Below are positions 23,315 to 34,516 of a stretch of 64,000 nucleotides of DNA, in pieces. The stretch comes from Lepeophtheirus salmonis (lineage: Eukaryota > Arthropoda > Copepoda > Siphonostomatoida > Caligidae). Within the stretch, counting starts at the first letter, position 1. Each line of letters opens with the position of its first letter. The position numbers and the translations under genes were made by a program. The stretch spans positions 8,990,001 through 9,054,000 of the forward strand of contig NC_052140.2 in the NCBI RefSeq assembly GCF_016086655.4, in the 5' to 3' direction. Under the pieces are notes generated by a model. The model was given only the letters and a program-made list of their open reading frames with translations, ran no database searches and was not told the DNA's origin.

Positions 23315-24845
23315 AAACTAATAGCAAAATAATCAACAGCTAAAAATATAACAGTTTGATAATGATAGGCAAAACAATTACTATTACTCCCGAAAAGAAG
23401 TTTTACGCAGTATATCGAAGATAAGTTTATTAAAGTATAGATTATATTATTTACAATAAGCTGCATCGTATATTATTATATAGTTGTCTTGTAAATTTTT
23501 ATAAAAGGCTTTCCAGTCGTGTGTACGTTCCGAAAAATTGTAAAATTGATAATACCAGAATAAATAAAAAATAACCTACCGTTCAAGATGGACTGAAATG
23601 TTTTCAACTGTTTTTAATCAAATTAGATGCGCTAGAAAAACAACACATGTAGCGGAACATTGCTTGAGATGTCATCTGAAATCTTAGTTACTGCAAAACA
23701 ATTAATTTTTATGACGCGGAAAATTTTTTGTCACACTTTGTACATGTACCTATTAAACTAATAAGCGTTTATACATTTATTGTACAAATGATAATGGTTG
23801 CAAAATTGACCAGCCCCAGAAATTTGGCATGTTATCTTAATACAACTCTTGAAGCGGAGTTTTGCTGGAAAATATAATAAGCCTCGGAGTACTTGCCCTT
23901 CCATCAGGGATACACCATTGCCTCTCTCACGTCCAGGTACACGTCCAAAACAAAAAAGTATAAAAAGTCTGCGGTCCTTTTCCGGTTTTGCTCACCATCT
24001 CCAGGCTTCTTCTCAAGTATCTTGTCGTTTTTTGGTTTTTTAATCATGTTAATAAGACCCTAACAGCAAGGAACGATGCTGGAGATCTCGTCAAAAACTC
24101 ATTCCCATTTCAAGAAGCGCTTACTTATGATTCCTTTTTGAACCACTTCAGTTGTCCTTGGTTTGATCATTAATTTTTTTTTACAAAATAACTGTTTCTT
24201 TGTATCTCTCTATTTACAAAATATTATGGGAAAAATTGATAAGTTGTTTCGGAAAGTAATTAAACTTTTCCAATGTTTCAGAACATGCTGTGTATTGACG
24301 AATCTTGTCATTTTTCATCAAGAAATCATTATTTTATTTAATACTGTAAAGAACTCCATACTTTCAGCTGGTAGAAATATATATATACTTTTTTTATTAG
24401 GAAAACTAATTGCAAATTTGCGTGATCTTCTACTTTGAAAAAAAAAATGCATTGTGCAAGTCATAAAACGATGGGGAAACTTGAACCATTTGTAATATTT
24501 GATATACATATGTTTGTCACGAAAATGAAAAGTTAGTTTTTATGTTTTTTAAAAATTTATTATTTTGTTTTGTTTAAATTAGATAATCAAAATCAATGCG
24601 AGACATCTGAATGAATTAATAAAAATGAATATGGTTTATGTAAAACAACTTTAAAATATACTAAATATAAACAAAACATATTATCATTAATTATGGCCAC
24701 ATTGAGCTCTTTACTATTTGGTGCTAGACTTTTTTTCGAGCAGGATAGGGATGAATGCGAAATTAAATCATAATTGTTATAGCCTAAAAGGACAAATTTA
24801 TATTCCCAAAAAATAACATATGATTTTCCCTACTCTCCAAAGTTA
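23315..24845. other. No recognised feature
   Basis: AT-rich sequence. Open frames at 23849-24173 and 24163-24509 lack recognisable motifs; the former is somewhat less AT-rich and may be old coding debris of unknown family. Confidence 0.45.
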
Positions 24846-24849
24846 AAGC

Positions 24850-25185
24850 ATTTTTTTACCACCGTTGGTAAACATCCTTTAAGAGGCCAAAAATCTGCAA
24901 CACGTACATCAAATCCTCAGAATTATGAAAATCAAGTGTTGTTTTGATAAAACAGAGTGTCCCATTATCCTGCCAGATCCAAAGTAGGTCCTTCAAGATA
25001 CTGGGAATACTTGGATGTAATGGACACTTATCTAGACATTGGCATTGACCTTCAGGCCCTGTTTGAAGATGGAGATTTATATAACGTAACTTTCGCTCCT
25101 ATCAACGCCAAGAACCTTAACATGCTAAGCCATCTAAGCCTTGGTTTGGAGAAACCCTGTTTATGCAGTTAGAAGCTGTCCCTTG
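24850..25185 (-). pseudogene. Mariner transposase middle fragment
   Basis: On the minus strand, from high to low coordinate: HVKVLGVDRSESYV (strand after the first catalytic residue), then IFKQGLKVNANV, then a degenerate second motif WQDNGTLC, then VRVADFWPLKG, which normally precedes the third Asp motif. Stops and frameshifts occur throughout. The DNA-binding domain and the third motif are missing. The plus-strand open frame 24957-25172 is its antisense shadow. Confidence 0.6.
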
Positions 25186-25437
25186 CGATTTGGATAGCGT
25201 TGGTATCGTAGATCTGAATGGGTGAACTGATTGACATTTGAACAGGACGCTAATTTGACGGTGTCAGTGATTGCATTCATCGATTGGCCAGTATTGTCTT
25301 TCTTTTTTGCTTATTTTTCTCAGCAAAGTCGGAAAATTTGACATTTGCGTCACTAGGCAGCATTTTTGGACGAATTGAGTAGCGCTCCTGACTGCTTCAG
25401 CCAAAAGGGCGTCTTAAAAGACAAAAGATGCCCAAAA

Positions 25438-25660
25438 GAAGGGAATAACGTAGACAATTTAGAATTTATTTTAGCTATTCTCCTGAGCTTAATGTGCTTA
25501 GATTCATGCACAAGTCATTCCAAGAGAAGGAAATATCCCTTACCCAAATTGACTTCAAAGAAGATTCCTAGGTCCGAGGGAATAAATATAATACTATAAT
25601 GTTTACTCTTACTTAATCAGTACAACTTCATCTAACTAATAAAAGGAACAAAAACAAAAC
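25438..25660 (+). repeat. SINE copy C
   Basis: This copy aligns with copies B and D: GGGAATAACGTAGACAATTT at the head (box A decayed), AGTCATTCCAAGAGAAGG at the T-arm position, GACTTCAAAGAAGATTCCTAGG, then AATACTATAATGTTTACT, TTAATCAGTACAACTTCATC and an A-rich end. The open frame 25366-25599 runs across it and is not a gene. Confidence 0.65.
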
Positions 25661-25664
25661 GTGG

Positions 25665-26268
25665 AGAACGTTTTCGTTTCTTATTAAAGTAAGACAAGAG
25701 TATACTGTCGTAAGGAAGAATAATGTGCAAATAAAATCATGATAGAATGTGTATTTGTAATAAAACCGATGTGTAGAGGGATAGGATGAACCCAGTGAAA
25801 ATTGTGAACATTTAAAAAAACTAACCTTTAGATTAAAACAAATAAAAAGCATTTTTTTAAATATTGGGGTGGATAATATCCCAGTTTATTATTAGATGGT
25901 TGAAAATTGTAATCTTTGTCTGTAATGTATAATAACCTGTTTATTTTATACAAATGACCATTAGTCCTAAAAACCAATTAGCTGAGCACAAAAATAAGAA
26001 TATTACAAATTTGGAACGCAATACAGAAATAAATACAAGAAGTCGATGACCTACTAGCATTAGTATCTAAACTTAGGATTGTATATATTTTAAAATAAAT
26101 AAGCCTACAAAAGATTTCATGTGTAAATTTTATATTTGTTATGAGAGTTTGTTTTTATTTGATTATTTTATATTCATCTCCCTAAGTGCATAATTCTTTA
26201 TCAAATATGGCATTTGTAATTAGTTTTATGTTTTGCTAAGGGCAGCAAGGAGTATCAGACGTTACTTT
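25665..26268. other. No recognised feature
   Basis: AT-rich spacer; the minus-strand open frame 25628-25852 has no motif. Confidence 0.5.
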
Positions 26269-26269
26269 A

Positions 26270-26844
26270 GCCCAATCTTTTCTATAATGTGCCCTAATAC
26301 TGGTGAATAAAAAACAAACAAACAGAGGTAAAAACATAATCTCCGTTCAACTTCGTCGACGATAATGAATGATAACTTCACGCGAGAACTGTCTTAAAGT
26401 GGTAAATGGCTTTAGTTGGTTCTGGAATCTTATATTAAACTTGTGGGGAAAAAAATAAACATGGGTAATAAGGAGCCACTGAGTTTTAATTTTTACCTCA
26501 AATCTTGGGATTGATTCTTTGGTGAAACTGGATCAAAAACAATTGGATATCATTTGAAATGTAAAACCATTTCATAAAAAAATATTTCATTATTTATTTT
26601 AAGGCAAAACGGGTGAAATGGACGGATGGCAATTAATTATTATTATTTTTTTTACTTTAAACAATGACTTGAAAACAATTAGGGGCGAATTCAAGATGGC
26701 AAAAGCTCCGAGGTCGTAAACTTGTGGATCGATTGTTACAAGACGCTGCAATATACTGGGGATCTTAGGTTTAAACGGAGGTACTAAAACCATATTGAAG
26801 AACCCTTTTACTTCTTATGGACAATAGTTGTTTGAATATCGAAA
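26270..26844 (+). repeat. Left TIR arm of the 2.1-kb element
   Basis: 575-bp arm, inverted counterpart of 27814-28360. It is split by small indels; for example the segment around 26690-26730 is longer than its partner. No gene lies within it. Confidence 0.85.
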
Positions 26845-27164
26845 GGCTACACCCTTTTATGTAGTGTTGAGAAAATTACATCCTTTTTCTTGGACAATGA
26901 CGTTAAAGTCTTATATATTTATTTTCTTACATTACAACCCAACTTCAAATAAGCATCCCTAAAACAGATATTTTAAAATTAAAGCTCACAAAAAAGAAGA
27001 GGAACAAGTTTGGAAAGATATAATTTAGTATCTAAACTTATTAAGTAACATAAAATGATAAAATTAATTAATTTCAAAAAATATTTGTTCGAAATACACA
27101 CTGTTTGCCCGCATGACATGACAGAGACGAAGAGACATATGGACAGAGGCAAAGCGTACAAATT

Positions 27165-27520
27165 TGTTCACTATGGATGCCATCCATAAAAGGCAAAAAT
27201 TACTGTGTTTGACTGTGCAAGACCATTGAGTTCATTCATTAGCAGCACTGAGCCGTGTCCAGATGCAAAAAACCACCCAGTGTCATGGTCTGGGCAATCT
27301 AAAATGCCATGTTGGTAGACAAGATTCTTTCATGGATTTAGACAAATATGGTGAGATACCTTACATCTTTAACCAAGGCAAGACACCCTCTTACACTGGA
27401 AAAAACATGCAGGACTGATAAAAAACATTTTAATTTGATGTATCCTTCACCCCAGGGCTTCAATAATCACTAACTCCACCAATGACCCTCTGAAACGTTC
27501 CATCATCTAGAACTATGGCG
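27165..27520 (+). pseudogene. Possible mariner-like transposase remnant inside the 2.1-kb element
   Basis: Plus-strand frames read FTMDAIHKRQ, then, after a shift, PPSVMVWAI, then IFNQGKTPSYTGKNMQD, which resembles the strand-loop regions after the first and around the second catalytic residue of mariners. Stops and shifts are frequent and the third motif is not recognisable. It could be the element's own transposase or an older insertion. Confidence 0.4.
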
Positions 27521-27813
27521 ATAAATCTGAATATACTGCCTCTACCCAAGTCCCTTTTGGTCTTGGGCCACAGAGTGGCTATTTCGAAAGCTTAGATAAT
27601 TACTTGTACTTTGACTATGAATGCCTCTATTTGAATATCTATGGATGATTGGACGCTGTTGCTACTGTAATACCACTGTTTGTAATTTTGCAGTTCCATT
27701 CTTTATTTACCATTTCTTCAACTATGCTAAACAACTTTCGTACGGATGGAAAAAGAAAGTGTAAGTGTTCAGAATTTTCTCCCTGGTGCAGTATATTTTT
27801 CCACTTAGACTTG

Positions 27814-28360
27814 TTTCGATATTCAAACAACTATTGCCCATAAGAAGTAAAAATATGGTTTTCCTTTAAACCTAAGATTCCCAGTATATTGCAGCGTCTT
27901 GTAACAATCTGACAAGTTTTGACCTATTTTGCTTGAATTTGCACCTAATTGTTTTCAGGCCAATGTCTAAATTAAAAATAAATATAATAATTAATTGCCA
28001 TCCGTCCATTTCACCCGTTTCGCCTTAAAATAAATAATGAAATATTTTTTTATGAAATGGTTTTACATCTCAAATGATATCCAATTGTTTTTGATCCAGT
28101 TTCACCAAAGAATCAATCCCAAGATTTGAGGTAAAAATTAAAACTCAGTGGCTCCTTATTACCCATGTTTATTTTTTTTCCCCACAAGTTTAATATAAGA
28201 TTCCAGAACCAACTAAAGCCATTTACCACTTTTAGCCGGTTCTCGCGTGAAGTTATCATTCATTATCGTCGACGAAGTTGAACGGAGATTATGTTTTTAC
28301 CTCTGTTTGTTTGTTTTTTATTCACCAGTATTAGGGCACATTATAGAAATCGATTTGGGC
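27814..28360 (-). repeat. Right TIR arm of the 2.1-kb element
   Basis: 547-bp arm, inverted counterpart of 26270-26844, ending with GATTTGGGC at 28360. Confidence 0.85.
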
Positions 28361-28571
28361 CAAGCTTGATACGAAGATAATTTATAGTTATAGTTAAAAG
28401 TCCATTAAATTATGAGAGGTCAATGTAAAAAAATCAAGATAATACATACATAGTATAATTCCAAAATGGACCATAACTTTAGAACAAATTGAGATATATT
28501 ACTAAATTTAATTTTAAGGAGACATTATGCACTCTACCGAGTGCCCATTCTTAGTATTTTAAGGTTTTCAG

Positions 28572-28695
28572 TACAAATTAATGGTTTTTTAGTTCAAATT
28601 AACGGTTTTTTAGTACAAATTAACGGGTGTTCAGTACAAATTAACGGTTTTTTAGTACAAATTAACGGGTGTTCAGTACAAATTAACGTTTTTCG
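28572..28695 (+). repeat. 21-bp tandem repeat, about six units
   Basis: The units begin at 28572, 28593, 28614, 28635, 28656 and 28677 (last incomplete). The core is TACAAATTAACGG, with two alternating endings, TTTTTTAG and GTGTTCAG, giving a 42-bp higher-order pattern in the later units. Because 21 is a multiple of three the array stays open and encodes a seven-residue repeat (VQINGFL/VQINGCS) in the frame 28541-28750, but no start context, signal or flanking coding sequence supports a gene. Confidence 0.9.
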
Positions 28696-28699
28696 AAAC

Positions 28700-29340
28700 A
28701 ATAATTTTTCATATTTTGAAAGTGGTTTGCGAAAAAGGCGCTGTTTTTAGTTTAGCGAATCGTAAAACGTAACAAAACTAAACAATACAAAATTCAAAAT
28801 ATCAATTATAGCTTGGTTGCACAAAACTTTTATGTTTTTAATGAATATGATTTCAATCAGTTAACCAACATATACATTCAAAATGAATAAACAAAAAGCA
28901 TTGTACAAAATACGCGAAAAAGTAATCTGAATTTAAGAATAGCATTCTACTTAGGCTCCAACTTTATATTTTCGGAACTAGATAAGGAAAAATATTGTTT
29001 ATTTAGCAAGCTAAATAGCCGTGTTTTTTTTTAGAAAGGATTATATAAATCTCTTGTTATGAAAAAAATTGGAACGTATTAACATTTTAAGAAATATAAT
29101 GAATAAATACGTGCCGTTGAGTAATTAAAATAATATTTTTTTAATATAAAAGTAAGTTTTCTTTTTGCAATATTTTATATTGATTTCATATATGTGCTTA
29201 TATTTGAAATGCCATCATCCAATCCGGAGAAAATGGAAATTTGATGGCTAGAAAAACAAAATATCTTAAGATTTAAAAAAAAAAAAAAATAACATCTTGG
29301 GGTTTCAATTATTCTGACAGAAAAGAAACTTATGGGGTCG
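28700..29340. other. No recognised feature
   Basis: AT-rich spacer with no recognisable coding or repeat structure. Confidence 0.5.
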
Positions 29341-29344
29341 GAAG

Positions 29345-29738
29345 TAAAACTTGGGCTTCTCCCGCATCCTGACCTTCACTTCCTTTGTCAGAAGGTGAAG
29401 TGGTGCTTTTGTGTATGATGACAACCCTACGGCGCATTCCATGATATATTAATGGTCCTAGTAGTCACTAGTAAGCGAGGTAATTCGTCGCATTGATGGG
29501 GTATTCCTTCATCTTCTTTTCCAAGGCGGTCAAGAACAATGGATCCCTCTTTAAATTGTACTCTCCACTTCCTGATTTTGTAGAGATGTGTCTCCATCAT
29601 TCGTCATCTTGGCCACATTGAAACCCAGGTACTGAAGCACTTCACAATACTCTTAATATTTGCTTCAGCTTCAACATGTAGAAGATATGAGATACGCTGG
29701 CTGCCTCTTACCTTTTTCCTCCCGCATGATGATGCCAT
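29345..29738 (-). pseudogene. Mariner transposase N-terminal DNA-binding fragment
   Basis: From the ATG at 29738 on the minus strand the frame reads MASSCGRKKVRGSQRISYLL, then EAEANIKSIVKC, the first helix-turn-helix. A frameshift leads to the linker EEGSIVLDRLGKEDEGIP, and a further shift leads to LLTKEVKVRMREKPK, the end of the second DNA-binding domain just before the catalytic core. Everything after that is missing. The pattern matches DNA-binding halves of mariner transposases; subfamily unknown. Confidence 0.65.
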
Positions 29739-29850
29739 AACGAAATATTTAATATAATTTATTTATGCAAAAAGGAGGTATGAAGTATATCTCCCAAAAA
29801 AATCACTAAACCTTTGTATATTAATTAGAAAATTAATTTATATATAATAA

Positions 29851-30719
29851 CACTGTCCAACAACAAAAAATGGAACAAAAACAATATTTGCTCAATTTCA
29901 TAGAGTTTGATAGCTTGACTCCAAATATGGGCTCATTTTTTTTTAACAACCTCGTAGTCTTCAGAAAAAGGCCAAATATTTTTTATTATTTTTGGCTATT
30001 TTTAAGATTCAAAACTGTTTTAAGCCCTGGATATTGAAGATAAAGATAAATTGTGTCAATATATTTTAAACCCAAATGTTTAAAAACACTTAAACCATTT
30101 TTTAAATGTCTGCATCATACTTATAACTCGAGTTATCTTTGTTTAAAATGGAAAAATAGGTGTTTTTTATTCAGAAGCTTATAGCTTAAAGGCAAATGGA
30201 TTCAAAAAGTTTAAAAGTATCTCAGTATGAACTTTCATTTAACAAAATAGCCTTCCCAAAAATATATCTGTGTCAAGTCAATTTTAATTTATTTCATAAT
30301 AAAAGTCCATAAATATTCGTATGCCCCAGCTAGAAAAGAAAGAAACAAAGAGAGAGAAGAAGAAAGGAGATAGAAACAAAGTGAGACAAAAAGAAAAAGT
30401 TCAAAAAGAAAAGATATATTATACAATTTGTTAAGACACTAACCCTCCTGTCTCAAACTTTATAAATAAATTATTTCAAGCTTTATGGACACAAGATCAC
30501 TCCTTGCATACCTTTAGTGAGTGAGGAATTCCAAAAAACGGACATTCAAGGGAATCCTCGGAGCAAATCCTTTTTCTTTTTTTCTCTCTTTGTATCCATC
30601 TCTTTAATAGTTAAGTTATGTTTCTGAAAAAAAAATAAGGGCATATTTGGGATCAAACTCTATTCAATTAAGCATATATTGTTCTTATGTCTAATAAAGT
30701 TTGAATTTATTGGAAAGTG
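29851..30719. mobile_element. 869-bp deletion derivative of the CACTG long-TIR family
   Basis: The left end is CACTGTCCAACAAC at 29851, preceded by TAA. The right end is a decayed GGAAAGTG ending at 30719, followed by TAA, so a 3-bp target duplication is visible. The left part (29851-30400) matches the left arm at 13324-13905, including the purine-rich run near 30340. The right part (30540-30719) is inverted: CATTCAAGGGAATCCTCGG matches 17582 onward, and ATATTTGGGATCAAACTCTA is the reverse complement of the segment near 29905-29925. The whole interior of the long element is absent, so it is a non-autonomous MITE-like copy. A further scrap (GGGATCAAACTCTATT) lies near 39726. Confidence 0.7.
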
Positions 30720-30953
30720 TAATCCATATTTTACTGCCTAATCCTATTTTTAAATCATAAATAATTATGGGTTTATTAACAAAAGAATATTTTGTTCTAG
30801 AACATCTAATTAAGCTACATATTAATTTGAATTTATTTATTTGAAGTATAAATTTAGCAATGTTAATTAGTGAAATTGTATAGAAAGGGTGGGGGGGAGG
30901 ATATTCACACTTTAAAAGGTCAACAGTAGAATTTTATAAGTTTAGTAAAAACT

Positions 30954-31250
30954 ATGCACTATTTCCTTCTTTTTTTTTTCTTGTTTATCTCCTTGGGAAT
31001 TAAAGCAGTACTGACAAGACAAAAGGACTCTACGATTTGTATTAGTTTATTCAAATTTTTGAACATTGATTTTCCAGAGGGAGATGCTTCTTTGACATCA
31101 AAATTAAAGGAAAAGATTCTACAAAACCAAAATTGTGTGTTACTGGGTGAACTACAATATCATAATTTTAAACACTCATCAGATTTTATATCACCTGGCT
31201 TGCATTTTACCCTTGTTCGAAGAAAAACAGTAAACTTTTTCTCTTTATAG
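30954..31250 (+). CDS. Unrecognised 98-codon open frame with signal-peptide-like start
   Basis: The frame begins MHYFLLFFFLFISLGIKA, a plausible secretion signal, followed by about 80 residues of mixed composition that include STICISLFKFLNIDFPEGD and LKEKILQNQNC. I do not recognise the family. Its last third is part of an imperfect direct repeat (see 31140-31462), so the end of the frame may be repeat sequence. The hydrophobic start arises partly from a poly-T tract, so chance is a serious alternative. A GTAAAC donor-like site occurs near 31229, but no partner exon was found. Confidence 0.25.
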   Translation: MHYFLLFFFLFISLGIKAVLTRQKDSTICISLFKFLNIDFPEGDASLTSKLKEKILQNQNCVLLGELQYHNFKHSSDFISPGLHFTLVRRKTVNFFSL

Positions 31251-31462
31251 GTGTCCATCTTTGAATGGTGCTTTATATTATTTTAACCACATTTTTGACA
31301 ATTAGCCTTTCATCTTTTACCTAAAATTTAGCAGAACGTAATCAACTAAACCAAAAAATTAATCTCATTTGGTTCTTACAGTATCAAAACCATAAATACC
31401 ATTCACATTTCACACTCTTGACTCGAGTTTTACCCTTGTTCGAAAAAAAAAGTGTAAAATAT
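31140..31462 (+). repeat. Imperfect direct repeat, unit about 85 bp, spacing about 224 bp
   Basis: The 17-bp string TTTTACCCTTGTTCGAA occurs at about 31205 and 31429. Upstream similarity extends to ACAATATCATAATTTTAAAC near 31144 and ACAGTATCAAAACCATAAAT near 31378. Protein-level reading of both copies is also alike (LQYHNFKH against LQYQNHKY). The second copy abuts the mariner remnant at 31500-31949. Confidence 0.6.
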
Positions 31463-31499
31463 GGAGTACCCCATTTGGCGCCAATATGTTTAATTTCTT

Positions 31500-31949
31500 A
31501 TATATGATTACCATTTTTGATAAATACAGCCACCCTCGGCAGCAATGTAGACATTGAGAGCCAGGCCTCAATGTCTGCCAAGTTTTTGGCCCTCTCCAGC
31601 CTCTTGTCAAGCTTTTTTTTTGAAAAAATAAGGACCTTTCAACTCTTCTGTGGGATTTTCCCACCTATTTTTTTCATCCAGCGAGATGCAGTCCCCCTTA
31701 CTACCCAAGATCCTTTTCAATAGATGTGACTGTGGTGTTTGGGTTAGTGATAACAGCCTCCTTGTAATTAACCAGATCCACATTTTGTTTTCTCTCACTT
31801 CCACCCTGTCACTTAAGGTTCTGGCCAGCTTTCATGCGTTTTTTAACGTTATAGACGGGTTTGCGGCCGTATTGCCGCTGTTTAGTGATCTCTTTGCTGG
31901 AGACGTATGTGTCGAGGAGGGTGGAGATCTTTTCTCATCGGGACTCCAT
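31500..31949 (-). pseudogene. Mariner transposase lacking its catalytic core
   Basis: From ATG at 31949 on the minus strand the frame reads ISTLLDTYVSSKEITKQ (first helix-turn-helix), GRKPVYNVKKRMKAGQ, SERKQNVDLVNYKEAVITNP and NTTVTSIEKDLG (second domain), then, after stops and a shift, KKLDKRLERAKNL, which normally sits just before the first catalytic residue. It then jumps directly to a C-terminal ending (in another frame, NVYIAAEGGCIYQKW near 31510-31550). The whole DDE core, some 200 residues, is deleted. Four or more stops are present. A DNA-binding-only copy of this type cannot transpose by itself. Confidence 0.7.
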
Positions 31950-31999
31950 CGTGAAAACAACTCGTACTAACGTAGTGGGCTTAAAGAAATATTCAGAAT

Positions 32000-34235
32000 C
32001 TGTAGAAAACACTTTACTTAATCTAGAGCCCAGATATAAGGCCACAAAGTTGTGGGGAACTTTTTTTTCGAGTGCCCAGTATGTTTTCTTTGTTCATGTC
32101 CTTCTTTGACACTCAGTGAAACGAGCGTGAGTCAAATAATCACAAATCTATCTGATTAGTGTTCTTAGTATAAAATTTTGCTTTTCTAGCACTATTTACG
32201 GTAAACTGATTGCATATAGAGAATGCAAGAGACACATTATTGTTATAATTTTCAAATATATTATCAATATGTTTATAAATGAAAGTTGGCTTGAATATAT
32301 ACAAAAGTCTAAAAAAACCATATTTTCTATTTCAAAACTACTTACCAATTCGTAATTAATTCCCCATGTACTACTAAATTTGTTTATGAAATTTAAAGGA
32401 ATATTTTTGTTGATATATATGGATTATTAATAAAAGTATTTTTTTCAAGTCATTCAAATATGTGTTATATATATTTTTGGTATTATTTTGACTTTCTTTA
32501 CAACTTCATAGGGCTCTTGGGAAAAAAATTAAAGAGCTTACATGTGTATTGGTTTTACAAAATTCTTAATCTATTTAATGTACAATATTGTTATTCCATT
32601 GAGGATTGCGTAGCTAAATATGCTTATATAATTAACTTACATTTTTGTTAGGAATCTACCAATCCCCTAATTTTGAAATTCCATCCTAAATTTTTATCCT
32701 CAGTTAGTGAGCAGGGAAAATATAAACCGCTAGATTTATAAAAGTGATTTTTATTCATTTGACTCTACCTTTCATGGCCGAATGGCCGATACATTTTAAT
32801 ATCCTCTTGCACATTAAATTTGTTAATATCCAATTCTTTATTTATATTAATAATACTTTGTTAAGGACATCATCTTATATTCAACAATTCTTAATCAAAA
32901 CTTAAACAATTTTGTTAATTGATCCGCATAAAAGTTATTCCCTTGTACTTCCTTTTGATATCTTTGAATATTCTATTTTTCAATGTGAGTACGGATGCGT
33001 GCAACAGTAACTATTATCCTTTAAAATACATGCAACTTCATCAAAATAGGGAGGGTCCTTTCATTCCCCAAATTTTAATAAAATAGTGCATATTCCATAT
33101 AATTTTTTTTCCAAACTATTAATTTGCTCCAAATGAAATTAATTACAATAATAAAAAAGAGACCACAATTGATATATCATAATTTTAATAAGATTAAGGA
33201 ATACCCCGTTCAATTTTTCTATTTGAACAATACATCTTAAATACAAAATTCAATTTTTAATAATGAGATCTGTCTAGGTAAGGAATTGTAAAAATAATTT
33301 TGTGTTGATAATTGATGTTAATTTCGAACAAACAAGTCACAAAACGAGGTAAATGTATATCTAAGAAACTCATTTAATAAAGACTTCACAACAACAATGA
33401 CTTCAAAAACTACAAAATCCCAAACTGAACTCAACTTTTTTCTCATAGTTCTAGTTTCTGGGTTGATATACATTAAGGACCAATGTTGTTCAGGTTCATT
33501 TTTCACCTCAAGGGTAATCTTAACATAAAAAATATGATTCACAACAATTTTTTAAAGGAGTTCAATTATTCTTTAAATGTTTTTATATTTTGTCTATTCA
33601 GTTCCGAACTCAATAAATTTATTATTTAAGACGGAAAATATGAAAAATGAATCTCTTTTTCAACACTTATAACTTATTTATTGTTTTAAGAAATATCTGC
33701 AGAAATAATGTGTGACGCAATTGAAGAAGTAAAACAGGAGGTTGAAAGTCACACATTAGAAAGATTTTATTATTTAGATACCAATCCATAGTGCAGTAGT
33801 CACCAGATTGGCAACAAATTGTTTATATTTTTATTGTTAACTTTCTTAGTAAAATTAATTTTGAAGTGAAGATCATTATTCACTCGATAATGCTACTAAC
33901 TCTATTGATTCAAGTAGTAATTCAAAATGCATTGAAAATTGTTTATACTTGTTCGAGATATTAAAAATGATGACCAAATGATAAATTACCTTCAAATTTG
34001 TAATAAATAGTGAGGTGGAGGAAGCTGATAAAAGAACCACTTAGTCCAGAAACAAGAAAACCGAAAAGATGTTTATCCTGAAAATTTGAGAAGTGTTTGG
34101 GAAGAAGGTAGCTCGTACGTCATGATCTATTGCAAGCAGCCCTGAAAAGAAAAAAATAAAGGCAAATCCTACTCTGGATATCGTCCAAAAATTTAGTCAG
34201 GAATTACTCAGCTGTCAATCTTAATTTTACTCTAA
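32000..34235. other. AT-rich DNA, no recognised gene
   Basis: The minus-strand open frame 33318-33542 (74 codons, containing VKNEPEQHW and YINPETRTMRKKLSS) has mixed composition. On the plus strand a short ATG frame near 33709 reads MCDAIEEVKQEVESHTLERF. Acidic Val-Lys-x-Glu stretches of this kind occur near the start of some zinc-finger genes, but no zinc finger follows, so neither is called as a gene. Confidence 0.4.
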
Positions 34236-34239
34236 TCCA

Positions 34240-34410
34240 ACAAGGACCTGCATGTATATAATTCCTCAGCTAACTCTCACTGTTACTTTTCATCTCTCAT
34301 GAGCACATACACTAGTTATTACTCTGTACTTAGATGTTATCTCTTCAAGAATTAAATAAGAATTATAACAGATTTGGAAAATAAAAAATCACATTACCAA
34401 CTAAAAAAAA
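34240..34410 (+). repeat. Partial relative of the MITE at 46732-47200
   Basis: TAGATGTTATCTCTTCAAGA near 34331 and the preceding TACTCTGTACT resemble the 46845-46890 arm (TATATGTTCTCCTCAAGAAT), and in inverted orientation the 47040-47090 arm (GAACATCTAAGTTTTGAGTA). TIR ends were not identified, so it is a fragment next to the mariner element. Confidence 0.45.
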
Positions 34411-34516
34411 CATATCCCCCTTCCAAAAAAACAAATTTTATACAGCTAGATGTCAAGGAATTGTAGGGATATCATTAATACAGTTTTTTTAGTTTCCTGC
34501 CTGGGAATAAGATTTA

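Larger units (their letters stand above)
26270..28360. mobile_element. 2.1-kb element with TIR arms of about 550 bp
   Basis: The whole interval is a large inverted repeat. The left arm 26270-26844 matches the reverse complement of 27814-28360 with good identity. Shared blocks include CTATAATGTGCCCTAATACT at the outer end, CAACTTCGTCGACGATAATG, CAATCCCAAGATTTGAGG (right arm; left arm reverse complement), TTACAAGACGCTGCAATATA and GTTTGAATATCGAAA at the inner end. Outer ends are (T/A)GCCCAA-like. No clear target duplication is visible. The interior (26845-27813) includes faint mariner-like coding sequence, which may be its own remnant or a nested insertion. Superfamily unknown. Confidence 0.8.

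Noticed and set aside
28572..28695. CRISPR array
   Set aside because: The units are contiguous, without unique spacers, in a eukaryotic sequence.
28541..28750. Repeat protein encoded by the 21-bp array
   Set aside because: The frame is open only because the unit is a multiple of three; there is no signal, domain or coding flank.
33709..33792. First coding exon of a zinc-finger gene (MCDAIEEVKQEVESH)
   Set aside because: Only an acidic stretch is seen, the frame stops quickly, no donor site is clear, and no zinc finger follows in the window.
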